From Acidobacteriota bacterium (lineage in GTDB: Bacteria; Acidobacteriota; Terriglobia; Terriglobales; Acidobacteriaceae): DNA of 6,942 nucleotides. Under the pieces are notes generated by a model, which ran no database searches, had not been told where the DNA came from, and saw only the letters and a program-made list of their open reading frames with translations. The stretch is from positions 1-6,942 of the forward strand of contig JAJXYW010000325.1 in assembly GCA_021780415.1 (NCBI GenBank). The letters are read 5' to 3'. The position numbers and the translations under genes were made by a program. Shown here piece by piece: positions 6,482 through 6,942 of this stretch (position 1 is the first letter of the stretch; the number at the start of each line of letters is the position of its first letter).

Positions 6482-6942
6482 CTATGTCCTGAGTAAGGCA
6501 GGGATGAGGTCGCTTAGGCCGTTCCAGGTGATTTGGATGCCGATGCAAAAGAGGATGAAGGCGACGACGCGAAGGATTCCGTGGGCGGTGGTGGGCGAGA
6601 TGGCGTGGACGATCTTGGGTGCGTAGGCGTAACACAGGTAGACGCTGGCGCTTAGCACGAGGATGGCAATGAGCAGACCCGCGTAGGCCAGTGCGGTCTG
6701 GGCGAGAGCAGGCTGTTTAGCGTGGATGCTGAGGGTGAGCATGACAACGAGGGTGCCGGGGCCTGCGGTGATGGGAAAGGTAAAGGGGTAGAAGGCTTTG
6801 CCTTTGAGGCTGGCGATCTCGGCTTCGGTGACGGCTGGCATGGCTGCCTGCGTCTTCTCGGGGCTGGGGGCGCTGTCCTTCTGGTTGAGCAGCGACCAGC
6901 CGATCATGGCGATGACGATGCCGCCGGAGACCTGCATGATGG
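6482..6942 (-). CDS. marC: MarC-family integral membrane protein (5' end cut by window)
   Basis: Member of the MarC/UPF0056 family of inner-membrane proteins, whose transport role is not established; the old link to multiple antibiotic resistance has been questioned. About 152 residues are visible out of a usual 200-220. The frame continues past the window edge, so the Met at 6937 is internal and the first one or two membrane helices are missing. Seen in order are: a membrane segment GGIVIAMIGWSLL; a polar loop rich in Ala, Pro and Glu; the family hallmark FPITAGPGT; a segment LAYAGLLIAILVLSASVYL; and the C-terminal segment RVVAFILFCIGIQITWNGL, which matches the conserved end of the family. 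The stop codon TAG lies 34 nt before the response-regulator start, in the same direction. Confidence 0.9.
   Translation of the reverse strand, partial: IMQVSGGIVIAMIGWSLLNQKDSAPSPEKTQAAMPAVTEAEIASLKGKAFYPFTFPITAGPGTLVVMLTLSIHAKQPALAQTALAYAGLLIAILVLSASVYLCYAYAPKIVHAISPTTAHGILRVVAFILFCIGIQITWNGLSDLIPALLRT

Noticed and set aside
5626..6492. 288-codon plus-strand open frame antisense to the response regulator
   Set aside because: Same low-complexity Gly/Glu/Val composition and complete overlap with an intact, well-conserved gene on the other strand.
6482..6937. Treating the Met at 6937 as the true start of the MarC-family protein
   Set aside because: The frame remains open to the window edge, and the family has further N-terminal membrane helices before this segment, so the gene is truncated by the window.
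1..6942. Mobile elements, CRISPR arrays, tRNA or rRNA genes, and toxin-antitoxin or defence systems
   Set aside because: No transposase, integrase, terminal repeats, regularly spaced repeats or RNA-gene features were seen; all genes are ordinary chromosomal functions.

Overview
The window reads as an ordinary stretch of high-GC bacterial chromosome. I infer a Gram-negative, outer-membrane-bearing organism, because it carries an LptF/LptG lipopolysaccharide-export permease. The gene content and the single-chain LptF-LptG arrangement suggest Acidobacteriota (Terriglobia, e.g. relatives of Granulicella, Terriglobus or Edaphobacter). That placement is inference and was not searched. All six recognisable genes lie on the minus strand, so transcription runs from high to low coordinates. 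The plus strand is very G-rich because minus-strand codons mostly end in C. That bias also creates many long antisense open frames, which are not genes.

In the order of transcription: (1) 6942-6482 is the C-terminal three quarters of a MarC-family integral membrane protein, cut by the window edge. (2) 6447-5683 is a complete OmpR/PhoB-type response regulator 34 nt downstream of marC, with no histidine kinase in view. (3) 5682-5395 is a 288-nt gap. It holds a clear CRP-like dyad (TGTGA-N6-TCACA), a second dyad (TTGTT-N5-AACAA), a 12-bp perfect palindrome and a good Shine-Dalgarno sequence, all pointing to control of the next gene. (4) 5394-4753 is a SatP/GPR1-FUN34-YaaH family acetate/succinate transporter. 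(5) 4752-4663 is a short gap with two consecutive stem-loops, one ending 10 nt before the next start codon. (6) 4662-4453 is a 69-residue CopZ-like copper-binding HMA protein, overlapping by 4 nt (ATGA) with (7) 4456-2111, a complete Cu(I)-exporting P1B-type ATPase, CopA. (8) 57 nt further on, 2053-1 encodes an LptF/LptG permease in which an entire LptF-like module is followed in the same frame by a second, LptG-like module; the 3' end lies outside the window.

Functionally there are three blocks: a copper-efflux pair (chaperone plus pump), an acetate uptake gene with what looks like catabolite-type control, and the inner-membrane part of the lipopolysaccharide export machine. I see no mobile element, CRISPR array, tRNA, rRNA or phage gene, and no convincing new biological system. 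The observations most worth following are the fused LptF-LptG permease, the dyad-rich satP upstream region and the stem-loops before copZ.
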